Below are positions 51,336 through 63,705 of a stretch of DNA of 64,000 nucleotides, in pieces. Source of the DNA: Ignavibacteriaceae bacterium (GTDB taxonomy: Bacteria; Bacteroidota; Ignavibacteria; Ignavibacteriales; Ignavibacteriaceae); the NCBI GenBank assembly GCA_008933765.1, contig WBUK01000001.1, positions 344,801-408,800 on the forward strand, written 5' to 3'. The notes under the pieces are model-generated. The model searched no databases. It was not told the origin of the DNA and saw only the letters and a list, made by a program, of their open reading frames with translations. Every line of letters starts with the position of its first letter. The stretch's first letter is position 1. The translations under genes and the position numbers were made by a program.

Positions 51336-53472
51336 GTTTTTCCTGACCCGGGTAACGGATTCTGCTGTGCTTGGTGGTTATCAACAGATTGTAGAAAACT
51401 TTCTTTATTTCGCTTACTTCCTTTAGGGTGATCGGAGTTAAACTCAACTCGTTTTCGTTCATTGTCGTTTCGATTATGTTGTTTATTAAGTTTTTTAGCT
51501 CTTCTCCCGGCTCTTTAATGGTTCTCGAGGCTGACTCACATTTATCGGCGAGCATAACAATCGCCTGTTCACGCGTAGCAGGGCGAGGACCTTCGTATCT
51601 GAAATCTTCTTCGTTCACATTCTCTTCACCGTACATTTTCACGGCTTTGTCATAAAAAGTTCTTATAAGCCCCGTTCCGTGATGTGTAGCTATAAAATTG
51701 ATAATTTCCTGAGGCAAATTGTTTCGCTTGCCTAATTCGATACCGCGAAGAACATGTTCCTTTAATATCCTGGCACTTGTTTCCGGCGGTAGGTTATCGT
51801 GTATGTTTTCCTTACCGGCTTGGTTCTCGATAAAATAAAAAGGTGAAATTGTCTTGCCTATATCGTGGTAAAGACCACCAACCTTAACCAATAGTTTGTG
51901 CGCACCAATCTTCTCAGCGGCGGCTTCTGCAAGATTGGAGACTGCCTGCGAATGATCGAATGTGCCTTGAGCAGAGCTTAACATCTCTTTTAATAAAGGC
52001 TGATCACGGCTCGAAAGGTCAACCAGTGTTAAGTCAGTGGTTATCTTAAAAATGTGTTCAAAAAAGCGCAGTAATGTCCACGCCAGCATTGGGCTTACTA
52101 ATGAATTTATGCCAGAATAGATTAGATCACGGAATAATCTTGACCAGCTCGCAAGCGATTCGAAAGAGAAGAAAACATTACCTATCAAATAACCTAAAAA
52201 TATGTAACCCATCCCTCGATAAATCTGCTGACGGTTCTGTATATCCCTGACTGAATAGACGGCAAACGAACCTGCTATTAAATTCACGACTGCAAGCGAA
52301 TAATCGTTGCCGCGAACACCCGCTACTATCAGAGAGGTTACCAAGGTGGAGTATAAACCCACGCGGGAGTCGAACATTATCGTGCACAAAAGTGAAACTA
52401 AAGGAACAACGATTAACAACTGGGCAGAACCGCCAATTTCAACTTTGTTTAGATACCAGGTCAAAACCGAGATGGCGATAAATAACAGTGAAAAAATTGA
52501 GAGTTTTCGGTTATCGTTAAACAGAGTCTTTCTGAAGTGTACCAAAAATGCACCAAGCATGCCCGTCAGAACAGCAATATGAAGAAACCTTCCGAAAAAT
52601 TGCCTGATTTTCTCCCAAATGCTCAGGTCCTCAGCCTTTGTCGCCTGGTAAGAGTCAAGTTTCTCTTTAACCTCCGGGGTTATCCGCTCGTGCTTTCCGA
52701 TAATTTTCTCTTTAGCGACAACAATCCCTGTGTTTCTGCTCACTTTATTGCGGGCTAACTTGATCTGTTCCTGAGTTAACGAATCACTGAAAACTAAATT
52801 CGGTACAAACAACAGCTCGGCAAGCGCTGTAAGGGTTACCGTTTCCAAAGAGTCTCTCGATAAAGCAGCGACGGAGCTCGCTGTCAGATTTTTGGCTCCA
52901 TCAATGTCTAAAAAATCTTTTTTAAGCCTTTTTTCCTGCAAATTTCCTTTCAGGATAGAAATGGTGTCTTTCGGAATTTCATCAAAGTTGAGATTTAAGG
53001 TACCCGTACTCCCCGTAGTGATTAAAATCCCCTCTAATTGGTCAAGATCATTTAAAAAAGCAGCCATTTTCACACCGGATGAATCAGAAAATCCGTGCAA
53101 TGCGTTTTTCAAAGAATCGGAAAATTTTGCCAGAAGAGGGTCGGAATTAAAGACTTCCGGGTCGATCGCGGCTTTTTGCAAAGCCAATTTCAACTCTTTA
53201 ATTGTAAGCGAAATTATACTGTCTGAGTGAATCGGCGTGAAAACCTGAAAAACAGACTTTACGGCGCTATCCACCTCTGCATTGTAAACTTTTTCATTTT
53301 TAAGAATGGGGAAACTTTGCTCAGCAATAAGGTCGTCATCTAACCAAATATTTCCTTCATACTGAACATCCGCCAATTCTGCCCTCGGAAAAAGCAATGC
53401 AATAACAGCGGCAGTAATAACCCACAGAAGGAGTTTAACCGAAAAGCTGGTATTTAACTGGTCAATAGTCAA
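51313..53472 (-). CDS. 7TM-HD phosphohydrolase (PgpH-like c-di-AMP phosphodiesterase)
   Basis: 719 residues: N-terminal TM (about 12-30), a 7TMR-HDED extracellular domain (about 45-290), seven TM segments (about 300-480), and a C-terminal HD domain with HSQAVSNLAEAAAEKIG (about 517), the HD pair in YHDIGKTISPFYF (about 548), 'THHGTGLIRTFY' and 'MLADKCESASRTI'. This order matches the PgpH/YqfF family, which hydrolyses cyclic di-AMP. No diadenylate cyclase gene in the window. Confidence 0.9.
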   Translation of the reverse strand: MTIDQLNTSFSVKLLLWVITAAVIALLFPRAELADVQYEGNIWLDDDLIAEQSFPILKNEKVYNAEVDSAVKSVFQVFTPIHSDSIISLTIKELKLALQKAAIDPEVFNSDPLLAKFSDSLKNALHGFSDSSGVKMAAFLNDLDQLEGILITTGSTGTLNLNFDEIPKDTISILKGNLQEKRLKKDFLDIDGAKNLTASSVAALSRDSLETVTLTALAELLFVPNLVFSDSLTQEQIKLARNKVSRNTGIVVAKEKIIGKHERITPEVKEKLDSYQATKAEDLSIWEKIRQFFGRFLHIAVLTGMLGAFLVHFRKTLFNDNRKLSIFSLLFIAISVLTWYLNKVEIGGSAQLLIVVPLVSLLCTIMFDSRVGLYSTLVTSLIVAGVRGNDYSLAVVNLIAGSFAVYSVRDIQNRQQIYRGMGYIFLGYLIGNVFFSFESLASWSRLFRDLIYSGINSLVSPMLAWTLLRFFEHIFKITTDLTLVDLSSRDQPLLKEMLSSAQGTFDHSQAVSNLAEAAAEKIGAHKLLVKVGGLYHDIGKTISPFYFIENQAGKENIHDNLPPETSARILKEHVLRGIELGKRNNLPQEIINFIATHHGTGLIRTFYDKAVKMYGEENVNEEDFRYEGPRPATREQAIVMLADKCESASRTIKEPGEELKNLINNIIETTMNENELSLTPITLKEVSEIKKVFYNLLITTKHSRIRYPGQEKLEKDTKW

Positions 53473-53479
53473 TATTTAA

Positions 53480-54310
53480 CTAATTTTTCTGGTTGTAAAT
53501 CTTTTCCAACAGTTCACCAACACCGTCGTCATTGTTGCTGAACTCAAGTTTTTCGTCTGAAAGAAATTTTATCTCCGGAACAGCGTTCGATAGAGAGACT
53601 TTAACTGCCTTGGTTTTAAACAGTTCCACATCGTTGTACCAATCACCAACAACAACGGTGTCTTTAATCGAAATACGGAGTTTTTTCAGCAATTTTTTAA
53701 GCGCTATTGCCTTTGATACTTTCTCTTTTTTCACTTCAAGATAATAAAGACGATGCGACTGGCTTTTTGAATAGTTAACTTTCAACCCAAAAGAATAAGG
53801 AAAAGAAAAGTTCTTCTTAATCTCTCTGAGTGACTCCCGGTTTTCACCGACATACACAATTTCAACGATCTCATCCAAATACTTATGGTAATTATCCACC
53901 TTTTGGAATTCGGCTCCAAACCTGTCTATTAACTGAACAGAAGCTTCATTATGTTCGGTGTAAAGCACATTTTTTTCAGTGCATAAAACCATTTTTACTA
54001 AAAATTTTTCCGAGAGATTAATACCTCTCTCCACTTTAGCGGGTTTCAGATAAGTTCTTTCAATCAACTCACCTGAAGGGAAGTGTTTCAGAACAGCACC
54101 GTCTGAACAGATCAAGGGCGCCTCAATCTGAAGTTCTTCAGCATATCTGTTTAAAGCGGAGAACATTCTGCCGCTTGCAAACGAGATTATTACACCCTTT
54201 TCCTTCAGCAGTTTAGTATATTTTTTACTTTTTTCTCCGATAGTGCCCTCGTCTGAAAGGAGGGTACCATCAAGGTCCAATACTATCAGTTTTATGTTTT
54301 TATAATTCAT
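53480..54310 (-). CDS. HAD-superfamily Cof-type phosphatase
   Basis: 277 residues from ATG 54310 (MNYKNIKLIVLDLDGTLL), which puts the nucleophile Asp of DLDGTLL at the usual distance; an ATG at 54340 is possible. Further motifs: 'FASGRMFSAL' (motif II), a conserved Lys near 'VSKAIALKKLL', and motif III/IV 'VVGDWYNDVELF'. C2B cap between. Dephosphorylates small phosphometabolites, substrate unknown. Confidence 0.9.
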   Translation of the reverse strand: MNYKNIKLIVLDLDGTLLSDEGTIGEKSKKYTKLLKEKGVIISFASGRMFSALNRYAEELQIEAPLICSDGAVLKHFPSGELIERTYLKPAKVERGINLSEKFLVKMVLCTEKNVLYTEHNEASVQLIDRFGAEFQKVDNYHKYLDEIVEIVYVGENRESLREIKKNFSFPYSFGLKVNYSKSQSHRLYYLEVKKEKVSKAIALKKLLKKLRISIKDTVVVGDWYNDVELFKTKAVKVSLSNAVPEIKFLSDEKLEFSNNDDGVGELLEKIYNQKN

Positions 54311-54353
54311 ATATCCATTTTCACTTCGGATACCCCGCATCTCCCCGAAAGTA

Positions 54354-56090
54354 CTACACTGTAGTTTTGCTTAACGAGAAAATTACACCCACAATACCCA
54401 ATATAATAAAAATCAGGTAAAAAAACATACCTGAATAATCGCCAAATATCAAACTACCACTGCCAAACAGAAGTGAATAGATCATAACCGTGCCGGAAAT
54501 CCAGCCGAGGAATTGATATTTCATTCCGCTGCTCTCATTACTAAGCCCGTATTTACTGCTTACCGACCGCCATAAAGCCCCGCCGGGCTTCACTCTGGTG
54601 TAAAATTCCAACAATTTTTCTTCGGGTTCCGGTTTTGTAAGAAATGTAATCGTTAACCACGAAATGGTTGTTCCAAACACTAAAATATAAAGGTTATCGG
54701 GAAAGCTGATACCCAAGTAATTAACAACGGGTAAAAGAATGAAAGGCGTTGCCATCCCTGCTATTTCACTCCAGGCATTAATCCGCCACCAGTACCACCT
54801 CATAATCAGAACTAAGCCTAAACCTGCGCCGCATTCAATAATAAACTCCCAGGCACCCGAAATTCTGTCGATATACAGTGTTACAACAGCAGAAACCACC
54901 ATCAAAATAATTGTTGTAACCCGCGAAGCGGTAACATAATGCTTCTCGGTGCCTTTGGTTTGCATGAACCGCCTGTAGAGGTCGTTAACGATGTATGAAG
55001 TGCCCCAGTTCAGCTGGGTTGCAACTGTGCTCATATATGCGGCGAAAAAAGCAGCAATCATCAACCCTTTTAAGCCAACAGGCATGAAATCATTTATTAT
55101 GTTGATGTATCCCATCTTGGCATTTTCCGCTGTAAGTTGCGGATAAATAACAACTGCAGCCAGCGCAGCCAGTATCCAGGGCCAGGGTCTGAGTGCATAG
55201 TGTGCACCCTGGAAAAAGAGCGTTGCATAGATCGAGTGCCGTTCGTTTTTTGCGGACATCATTCTCTGGGCTACATATCCCCCGCCACCAGGCTCGGCAC
55301 CCGGGTACCACGACGCCCACCATTGAATGCCCACATAAGCAAAAAATGAAAAGACAGAAAGTGAAAATATTTTCACTCCGGCAGTGGAGGTTTCACTTAT
55401 GCTGGGAAAAAACTCAAAAGCCTGCGCCGGCAGTTTCTCTTTCAGCCCCTCTATTCCGCCTATCTGACCGGAATTAATAACAATTATCGCCAGAATAATG
55501 CACGCAGTCATCGCCAGCACAAATTGAAATGCGTCGGTAACCACAACGCCCCATAAACCGGAAAGTGCAGAATACACCGCAACCAAACCCATGCACAAAA
55601 ACACAATCCAGACAACATCATCCGGTTTAACGCCGAAAATCCCCGTGAGCACCGCAATCATCGCGCTGTTTACCCAGCCGATTATAATAACATTCATAAA
55701 CAAACCGAGGTAAATGGCTTTGAAACCTCTTAAAAATTTTGCAGGCGCACCGGAATATCGTATTTCGGCAAACTCCACTTCAGTCATAATACCGGCACGA
55801 CGCCAAAGTTTGGCGAAGAAAAAGACCGTTAATACGCCGCCAAACGCAAAGTTCCACCAGATCCAGTTGCCCGAAATACCGTTTTTCCAAACAAGTTCGG
55901 TTACCGCTAATGGTGTGTCGGCAGCAAATGTTGTTGCCACCATCGAAAGCCCCGCTAAATACCACGGCAGATTTCTTCCCGAGAGAAAAAACTCCTCACT
56001 GCTTTTTCCCGCACGCTTCGAATAAACCAAAGCAATGCCAAGGCTGAAAACAAAATATACCGCAATAATTATGTAATCAACTGTTGCCAT
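54354..56090 (-). CDS. Sodium:solute symporter (SSS family), longer paralogue
   Basis: 578 residues, about 13-14 TM segments. SSS hallmarks: 'SEEFFLSGRNLPWYLAGLSMVATTFAADTPLAVT' (in two stretches around GLSMVATTFA), 'YSALSGLWGVVVTDAFQF', 'AYMSTVATQLNWGTSYIVNDLYRRF'. Substrate cannot be told (sugars, amino acids or organic acids). Its start overlaps the end of the next symporter by 14 bp, so the two are co-transcribed. Confidence 0.88.
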   Translation of the reverse strand: MATVDYIIIAVYFVFSLGIALVYSKRAGKSSEEFFLSGRNLPWYLAGLSMVATTFAADTPLAVTELVWKNGISGNWIWWNFAFGGVLTVFFFAKLWRRAGIMTEVEFAEIRYSGAPAKFLRGFKAIYLGLFMNVIIIGWVNSAMIAVLTGIFGVKPDDVVWIVFLCMGLVAVYSALSGLWGVVVTDAFQFVLAMTACIILAIIVINSGQIGGIEGLKEKLPAQAFEFFPSISETSTAGVKIFSLSVFSFFAYVGIQWWASWYPGAEPGGGGYVAQRMMSAKNERHSIYATLFFQGAHYALRPWPWILAALAAVVIYPQLTAENAKMGYINIINDFMPVGLKGLMIAAFFAAYMSTVATQLNWGTSYIVNDLYRRFMQTKGTEKHYVTASRVTTIILMVVSAVVTLYIDRISGAWEFIIECGAGLGLVLIMRWYWWRINAWSEIAGMATPFILLPVVNYLGISFPDNLYILVFGTTISWLTITFLTKPEPEEKLLEFYTRVKPGGALWRSVSSKYGLSNESSGMKYQFLGWISGTVMIYSLLFGSGSLIFGDYSGMFFYLIFIILGIVGVIFSLSKTTV

Positions 56091-57549
56091 GTTGCTCCTT
56101 GTAAGAAATTTTCTCTCTAATCAACATTGAAATGGTGCCGGATAACAAACAAACCGCCACCCCGATTAGCGTAAACCAGGTCCATGCGGTTAGTTTTACA
56201 AAAACCACCGCAGTCATCACCAAAATGGAAGCTGCAAACCCTATAATAGCATCAAATTGTGTTGCTTTTTTGTTAAACAATCCCAATAAAAAAGTGCCCA
56301 ACAGCCCCCCGTAAGTGAACGAAGCAATGCTTAAAGCAACCTCAACAGCAGCACCCTGCATCTCCATAAAGAAAAGAGCCGCACCCGCAAGAACAACCGC
56401 CCAAAAAACCGTTAGTCTTTTCGAAAACTTCAACTTCATCTCTTCTAACAACGGTTTTTTGCTGAAAATCGAGTAAATATCGTAAAAAGAAGACGAGGAT
56501 AAAGAACTTACCGAACCCGCTAAAGTGGAAAGTGCAGCCGCAAGAAGCCCCGCAACCAACACCCCCTTAAGCCCGACCGGCAAATTATGAATTATAAAAT
56601 AAGGGAAAATTTCGTCACTTTTTCCAAATGTCTGCCCGTGGAAAAAGATATAAAGCAAAACCCCCAACACTAAAAAAACAGCGAACTGCACAATTATTAT
56701 CACTCCGCTTAACATCACCGCTTTTTGCGCTTTTTTCAGTTCGCCCGTTGCCAACAACCTTTGCACAACAAGCTGATCCGTTCCGTGTGAAGCCATCGAA
56801 AGGAAAGTGCCGCCGACAAGCCCCGCTATCAATGAGTAAGGCGGTGCAAAAAAACCGCCAATTCCACCCTCTAAACCTAAATTAAACACCTCAAATTTCC
56901 CCTGCTGCGCAGCATTTGCAATCGCCAATCCAAGCTCACCCTCAAACAAAAAGCCGATCATTATCGCGGAAATAATTGCGCCGCCAAGATAAATGAACAT
57001 TTGAATTGCATCGACCCAAATCACTCCCCGCAATCCACCTGTGTAGGTGTAAGCAAGCGTTACCAGAACAATTATCATTATTGCGTAGGGGTAATCGATG
57101 TTCAAAAGAAGTTTAACAGGAATTGCAGTTGCAAAAAGCCGGACACCGTCGCCGGCAACCCTCGTAAAAATGAAAACAACGGATGCGGTGGAACGGGTTT
57201 CCTTTCCGAATCTTTTCTCCAAAAATGCGTAGGCAGTTGATAGCTCACCCCGAAAATACGCAGGTAGCAGCAACAAAGCCACCAATGTTCTGCCGATGAA
57301 ATAACCAAATGTTACCTGCAAGAAATTCAGATTTCCAAGATATGCAACACCCGGAATTGATATGAAGGTTAAGGTGCTTGTTTCGGCAGCGACGATTGAA
57401 AAAGTAACCAAAAGCCAGTTAATTTTTCCGGTGCCAAGGAAGTAGTCCTGAACGCGTTTCTGTTTACCGCCGGCAAATCTGCCCCAAACAGCGGCAAAAA
57501 TCAGATAAGCAACAACTATTATGTAATCAAAATTGGTGAAAGAGTCCAT
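56077..57549 (-). CDS. Sodium:solute symporter (SSS family), shorter paralogue
   Basis: 490 residues, about 13 TM segments. Motifs: 'DYFLGTGKINWLLVTFSIVAAETSTLTFISIPG' (split around VTFSIVAAETS), 'YTYTGGLRGVIWVDAIQMF', 'AALSTLAGSVSSLSSSSFYDIYS'. First gene of a symporter pair, 61 bp downstream of a STAS gene. Sequence clearly differs from the longer paralogue, so not a recent duplication. Confidence 0.88.
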   Translation of the reverse strand: MDSFTNFDYIIVVAYLIFAAVWGRFAGGKQKRVQDYFLGTGKINWLLVTFSIVAAETSTLTFISIPGVAYLGNLNFLQVTFGYFIGRTLVALLLLPAYFRGELSTAYAFLEKRFGKETRSTASVVFIFTRVAGDGVRLFATAIPVKLLLNIDYPYAIMIIVLVTLAYTYTGGLRGVIWVDAIQMFIYLGGAIISAIMIGFLFEGELGLAIANAAQQGKFEVFNLGLEGGIGGFFAPPYSLIAGLVGGTFLSMASHGTDQLVVQRLLATGELKKAQKAVMLSGVIIIVQFAVFLVLGVLLYIFFHGQTFGKSDEIFPYFIIHNLPVGLKGVLVAGLLAAALSTLAGSVSSLSSSSFYDIYSIFSKKPLLEEMKLKFSKRLTVFWAVVLAGAALFFMEMQGAAVEVALSIASFTYGGLLGTFLLGLFNKKATQFDAIIGFAASILVMTAVVFVKLTAWTWFTLIGVAVCLLSGTISMLIREKISYKEQHGNS

Positions 57550-57610
57550 AGTTCAGCTTCTTTGTTCACATTGCGTTTACTTTGCGTTTACTTTGCAATA
57601 AAGTGCGCGC

Positions 57611-57967
57611 TTAGTGAAGTGCCTTTAATTCACGGACTGCCTCGTCAACCGAGCCGCACAAACGAAGCACTCTGTCCAATTTTGTTATTTTAATCAGTGT
57701 TAATAATTTTTCGGAAGGGCAAACAACCCGCAAACCACCATGCACATCGGAAATCAACCTGTTGGCAACCAACAGTGTGCTCAAGCCACTACTGTCGCAG
57801 CTTTCAACTTCGGAGAGATCGATCACCAATTTTTTCACATTTTGGTTCCGGACAATATCGCCAAATTCGCCTTTAATGAGTCCGGAAATGTTGGCATCTA
57901 ACCTTTTTTCCGCAAACGCATAAACAGTAATTTCTCCGAACAAAGTAATTTTGTGGTTCATGATCAT
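57611..57967 (-). CDS. STAS-domain anti-anti-sigma factor
   Basis: 118 residues, a single STAS fold. The phosphorylatable Ser lies in the conserved context DLSEVESCDSSGLSTLL (near residue 60). Partner-switching proteins of this type release a sigma factor from an anti-sigma kinase. No kinase or phosphatase partner gene is nearby, so the partner is encoded elsewhere. Confidence 0.88.
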   Translation of the reverse strand: MIMNHKITLFGEITVYAFAEKRLDANISGLIKGEFGDIVRNQNVKKLVIDLSEVESCDSSGLSTLLVANRLISDVHGGLRVVCPSEKLLTLIKITKLDRVLRLCGSVDEAVRELKALH

Positions 57968-58003
57968 CCGTATGTTGTTTGGTTTAATTCTTCCTTTTGC
58001 CCG

Positions 58004-61043
<3,040 letters not shown>

Positions 61044-61055
61044 TTTTTCCTCTTT

Positions 61056-62417
61056 TTATTCTGTTCTAATTAACCTAGCGGAGAACGCACCATCCATCTT
61101 ATCCCTGTGCGGTAGTGTTTGGATGCATCCGTTTTCGTCAACTATTTTCTTATCCGCGAACCTAGCGGCATCGTCTAACCTGAAATTGTTATGCTTGTGA
61201 AGGAACGCTTTAACCACTTCAAAATTTTCATCAGGTTCTATCGTGCAGGTGCTGTAAACTATTACACCACCGGGTTTTACAAGTATTGCAGCTCTTTCTA
61301 AAAGCTCTTCCTGAACGGGCGTTAGCTTTTTAATATCCAACAGATCGCGCTTCCATTTTATGTCAGGCTTCTTCGAAAGTGTACCCAACCCGGAGCAGGG
61401 GGCATCAAGAAGTATCCGGTCGAAGGGTTCATCGTCGTATTCCATAGCATCGATGGTTACAAATTTTACTATTGCAACCCCTAATCTATCCAAGTTCCCT
61501 TTCATAATTTTAACGCGGCTTTCAAACTTATCCAAGGCAATAATTTCACCCGAATTGCTCATCAAATCGGCAAGATAAGCACTTTTGCCACCGGGAGCAG
61601 CACACATGTCAAGTACCCTCATACCCGGTTTAACATCCAAAAGTTGGCAAGGCAAACCGGTGCTTTCATCCTGTATTGCAAAATAGCCTTCGGCGAAATA
61701 TTGCCAGTTCTGGATGTTTGTTAATATCTGCAAACGATAGAAGTGCGGGTTGTAAACACCCGGTGAATATTTTAAGTTCACCGACTGCAGCAGCGCCTCA
61801 AACTCCTGCTTGTTAACTTTAAGCCCGTTAATCCGAAGTGTGAGCGTTGGTCTTTCATTGTTTGCAGCCATCAATTCTTCCACATCTTCACGGCTGTACC
61901 TCCCCACCCACCGCTTGGTTAACCAGGTCGGGTGCGAGTAATATGCCGCAAGATAGCTGACTAAATTTTCTTCAGGATCGGGGTAACGAAGCCCGTTTTT
62001 TGAACGAATTATGTTCCGAAGCACGGCGTTTGTTATATCTGCGGGTTTCTGCCCCTGAAGTTTTTTGACAAACTCAACCGCCTCGTTAACAACGGCATAG
62101 TCGGGTATTCTGTCCAAAAACATTATCTGGTAAAGCGCAACCCTCAGCGCATTTTTAAGCACGGGTATTGCTTTCGAGAACTGCCCTTTGTAAAAACCGG
62201 CAAGTATCCAGTCCAAACGCCCCATCCACCTGACCACTCCGTGCACAAGTTCGTACAACAGAGCCTTATCCTGCCCTGTAAGTTCAGAGAACTTCATTTC
62301 GTGGTCTAACAGTTTATCTAAGTAAGAATCGGTTCTCTCGATCCTGTCTAAGATTTTCACCGCTGTTCCGCGAACGCCGGTGTATAAGTCCGTTACTTTG
62401 TGCTCTTCTATTTCCAT
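61056..62417 (-). CDS. rsmB: 16S rRNA (cytosine-967 C5)-methyltransferase
   Basis: 454 residues from ATG 62417 (MEIEEHKVTDLYTGVRG). An upstream start at 62507 would overlap the nucleotidyltransferase gene by 74 bp and lacks family sequence. NusB-like N-terminal RNA-binding domain (about 12-140), then the SAM fold with motif I DMCAAPGGKSAYLA (about 262), catalytic DAPCSGLGTL (about 330) and STCTIEPDENF (about 380). The two conserved Cys are present. Located 13 bp upstream of the RodZ-like gene. Confidence 0.94.
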   Translation of the reverse strand: MEIEEHKVTDLYTGVRGTAVKILDRIERTDSYLDKLLDHEMKFSELTGQDKALLYELVHGVVRWMGRLDWILAGFYKGQFSKAIPVLKNALRVALYQIMFLDRIPDYAVVNEAVEFVKKLQGQKPADITNAVLRNIIRSKNGLRYPDPEENLVSYLAAYYSHPTWLTKRWVGRYSREDVEELMAANNERPTLTLRINGLKVNKQEFEALLQSVNLKYSPGVYNPHFYRLQILTNIQNWQYFAEGYFAIQDESTGLPCQLLDVKPGMRVLDMCAAPGGKSAYLADLMSNSGEIIALDKFESRVKIMKGNLDRLGVAIVKFVTIDAMEYDDEPFDRILLDAPCSGLGTLSKKPDIKWKRDLLDIKKLTPVQEELLERAAILVKPGGVIVYSTCTIEPDENFEVVKAFLHKHNNFRLDDAARFADKKIVDENGCIQTLPHRDKMDGAFSARLIRTE

Positions 62418-62433
62418 TTTTAGGTTAAAAGAA

Positions 62434-63705
62434 TCAATATGGGAAACCCAATTTCCTTCTTTGTTTATGAGTAAGATCAAATACTTTCCGGAACAACTGC
62501 TCCTCAATCTCCGTGATCACTCTGTTACGCCGCTGAACAACCCTTTTGGCGGTTTCAAGGCTTTTCTCAATATCGTAGGTGGTCATCATATCTGCACCAC
62601 CCCATGCAAAACTTGGTATGTACTTATTCGGGAAACCACTTCCAAATATGTTGCTCGAAAATCCGACTACCGTTCCGGTATTGAACATTGTGTTAATAGC
62701 CGATTTCGAGTGGTCGCCCATTATCAGACCTAAGAACTGCTGACCTGAATCCACCAATTCCCCACTCACTGAAATTCTTACGGTTCCGTAGTTGTTTTTC
62801 AAATCACTGTTGTTTGTATCGGCGCCCAAATTTACCCAGCTGCCGATGTATGCGTGCCCCATAAAACCTGAGTGCTGCTTGTTAGTGTAAGGCGAAATGA
62901 TTGAACCTTCTATTTCACCACCCACTTTGCAAACTTTGCTTACCGTTACTCCCTGATAAAGCACCGCACCGGGCTTCACTTTTGTGTCCTTTCCGATACA
63001 AACCGGACCTTCTATTACTGCGTTTGGATAGATTGTTGAGCCGGAGTTGATAAAAACGGGTCCCTCCGAAGCGTCAATCACAACGCCGGGCATAACTTTT
63101 GCAGTTTCGTGAATGTAAATATTCTCTTTTTCTATCAAATACGCACCATCGTAAACTTTTCCCCTGATCCTGTCTTTAGGTGCATAACCGTTTGTATCCA
63201 TGTAAGCGGTAAAATCATTTTCAATCTCAGCAGCATTGTTGTGAATTAAATCCCAAATGTAAGTGGCATATTTTACATCCACTTGCTCTGAAGGAATACC
63301 GTCAAAATTTGAAATGGTGATAAGATCATCCAATGCGTATTTCATATCTTCTAATTTCTTCCCCGATACTTTAGCCGCGATTATTGTGTCACCGTTAAGA
63401 TAAAGCCTGTCGCCGGGGGCGTCAATTTTTATAATTTCCGCAAGGTTCGGCGGTGCAATCACCCTCCCGTTGATGAAGAGGCACTCATCCGATTCTATGG
63501 TGTTAACTTTGAACATCGAGTTTTTCAACCCGATGAACGCTTTCAGATAACCACGGGTGTGGTATGTAACATCAACTCCCGGATATGCGCGCTTTATTTT
63601 GTCGCGAAGTGTGTGGATTCCGCAGAATAAGTTGTAGGTGGGCCTTGTTAGGATCATCGGTTCGAAATGATCGTAGTAGATATCTTCGAAAAGGCAAATC
63701 TGCAT
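62434..63705 (-). CDS. GlmU-like putative sugar nucleotidyltransferase with left-handed beta-helix
   Basis: 423 residues. N-terminal nucleotidyltransferase-like domain ('DIYYDHFEPMILTRPTYNLFCGIHTLRDKI', i.e. the L-T-R-P-T/S-x-[LF] pattern, split here around LTRPTYN) and a C-terminal hexapeptide beta-helix (about 205-360, 'IYIHETAKVMPGVVIDASEGP', 'AVIEGPVCIGKDTKVKPGAVLY'). Typical Bacteroidota/Ignavibacteria GlmU-family protein; likely makes a nucleotide sugar or acetylates one for envelope synthesis. Substrate not shown. Confidence 0.85.
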   Translation of the reverse strand: MQICLFEDIYYDHFEPMILTRPTYNLFCGIHTLRDKIKRAYPGVDVTYHTRGYLKAFIGLKNSMFKVNTIESDECLFINGRVIAPPNLAEIIKIDAPGDRLYLNGDTIIAAKVSGKKLEDMKYALDDLITISNFDGIPSEQVDVKYATYIWDLIHNNAAEIENDFTAYMDTNGYAPKDRIRGKVYDGAYLIEKENIYIHETAKVMPGVVIDASEGPVFINSGSTIYPNAVIEGPVCIGKDTKVKPGAVLYQGVTVSKVCKVGGEIEGSIISPYTNKQHSGFMGHAYIGSWVNLGADTNNSDLKNNYGTVRISVSGELVDSGQQFLGLIMGDHSKSAINTMFNTGTVVGFSSNIFGSGFPNKYIPSFAWGGADMMTTYDIEKSLETAKRVVQRRNRVITEIEEQLFRKVFDLTHKQRRKLGFPY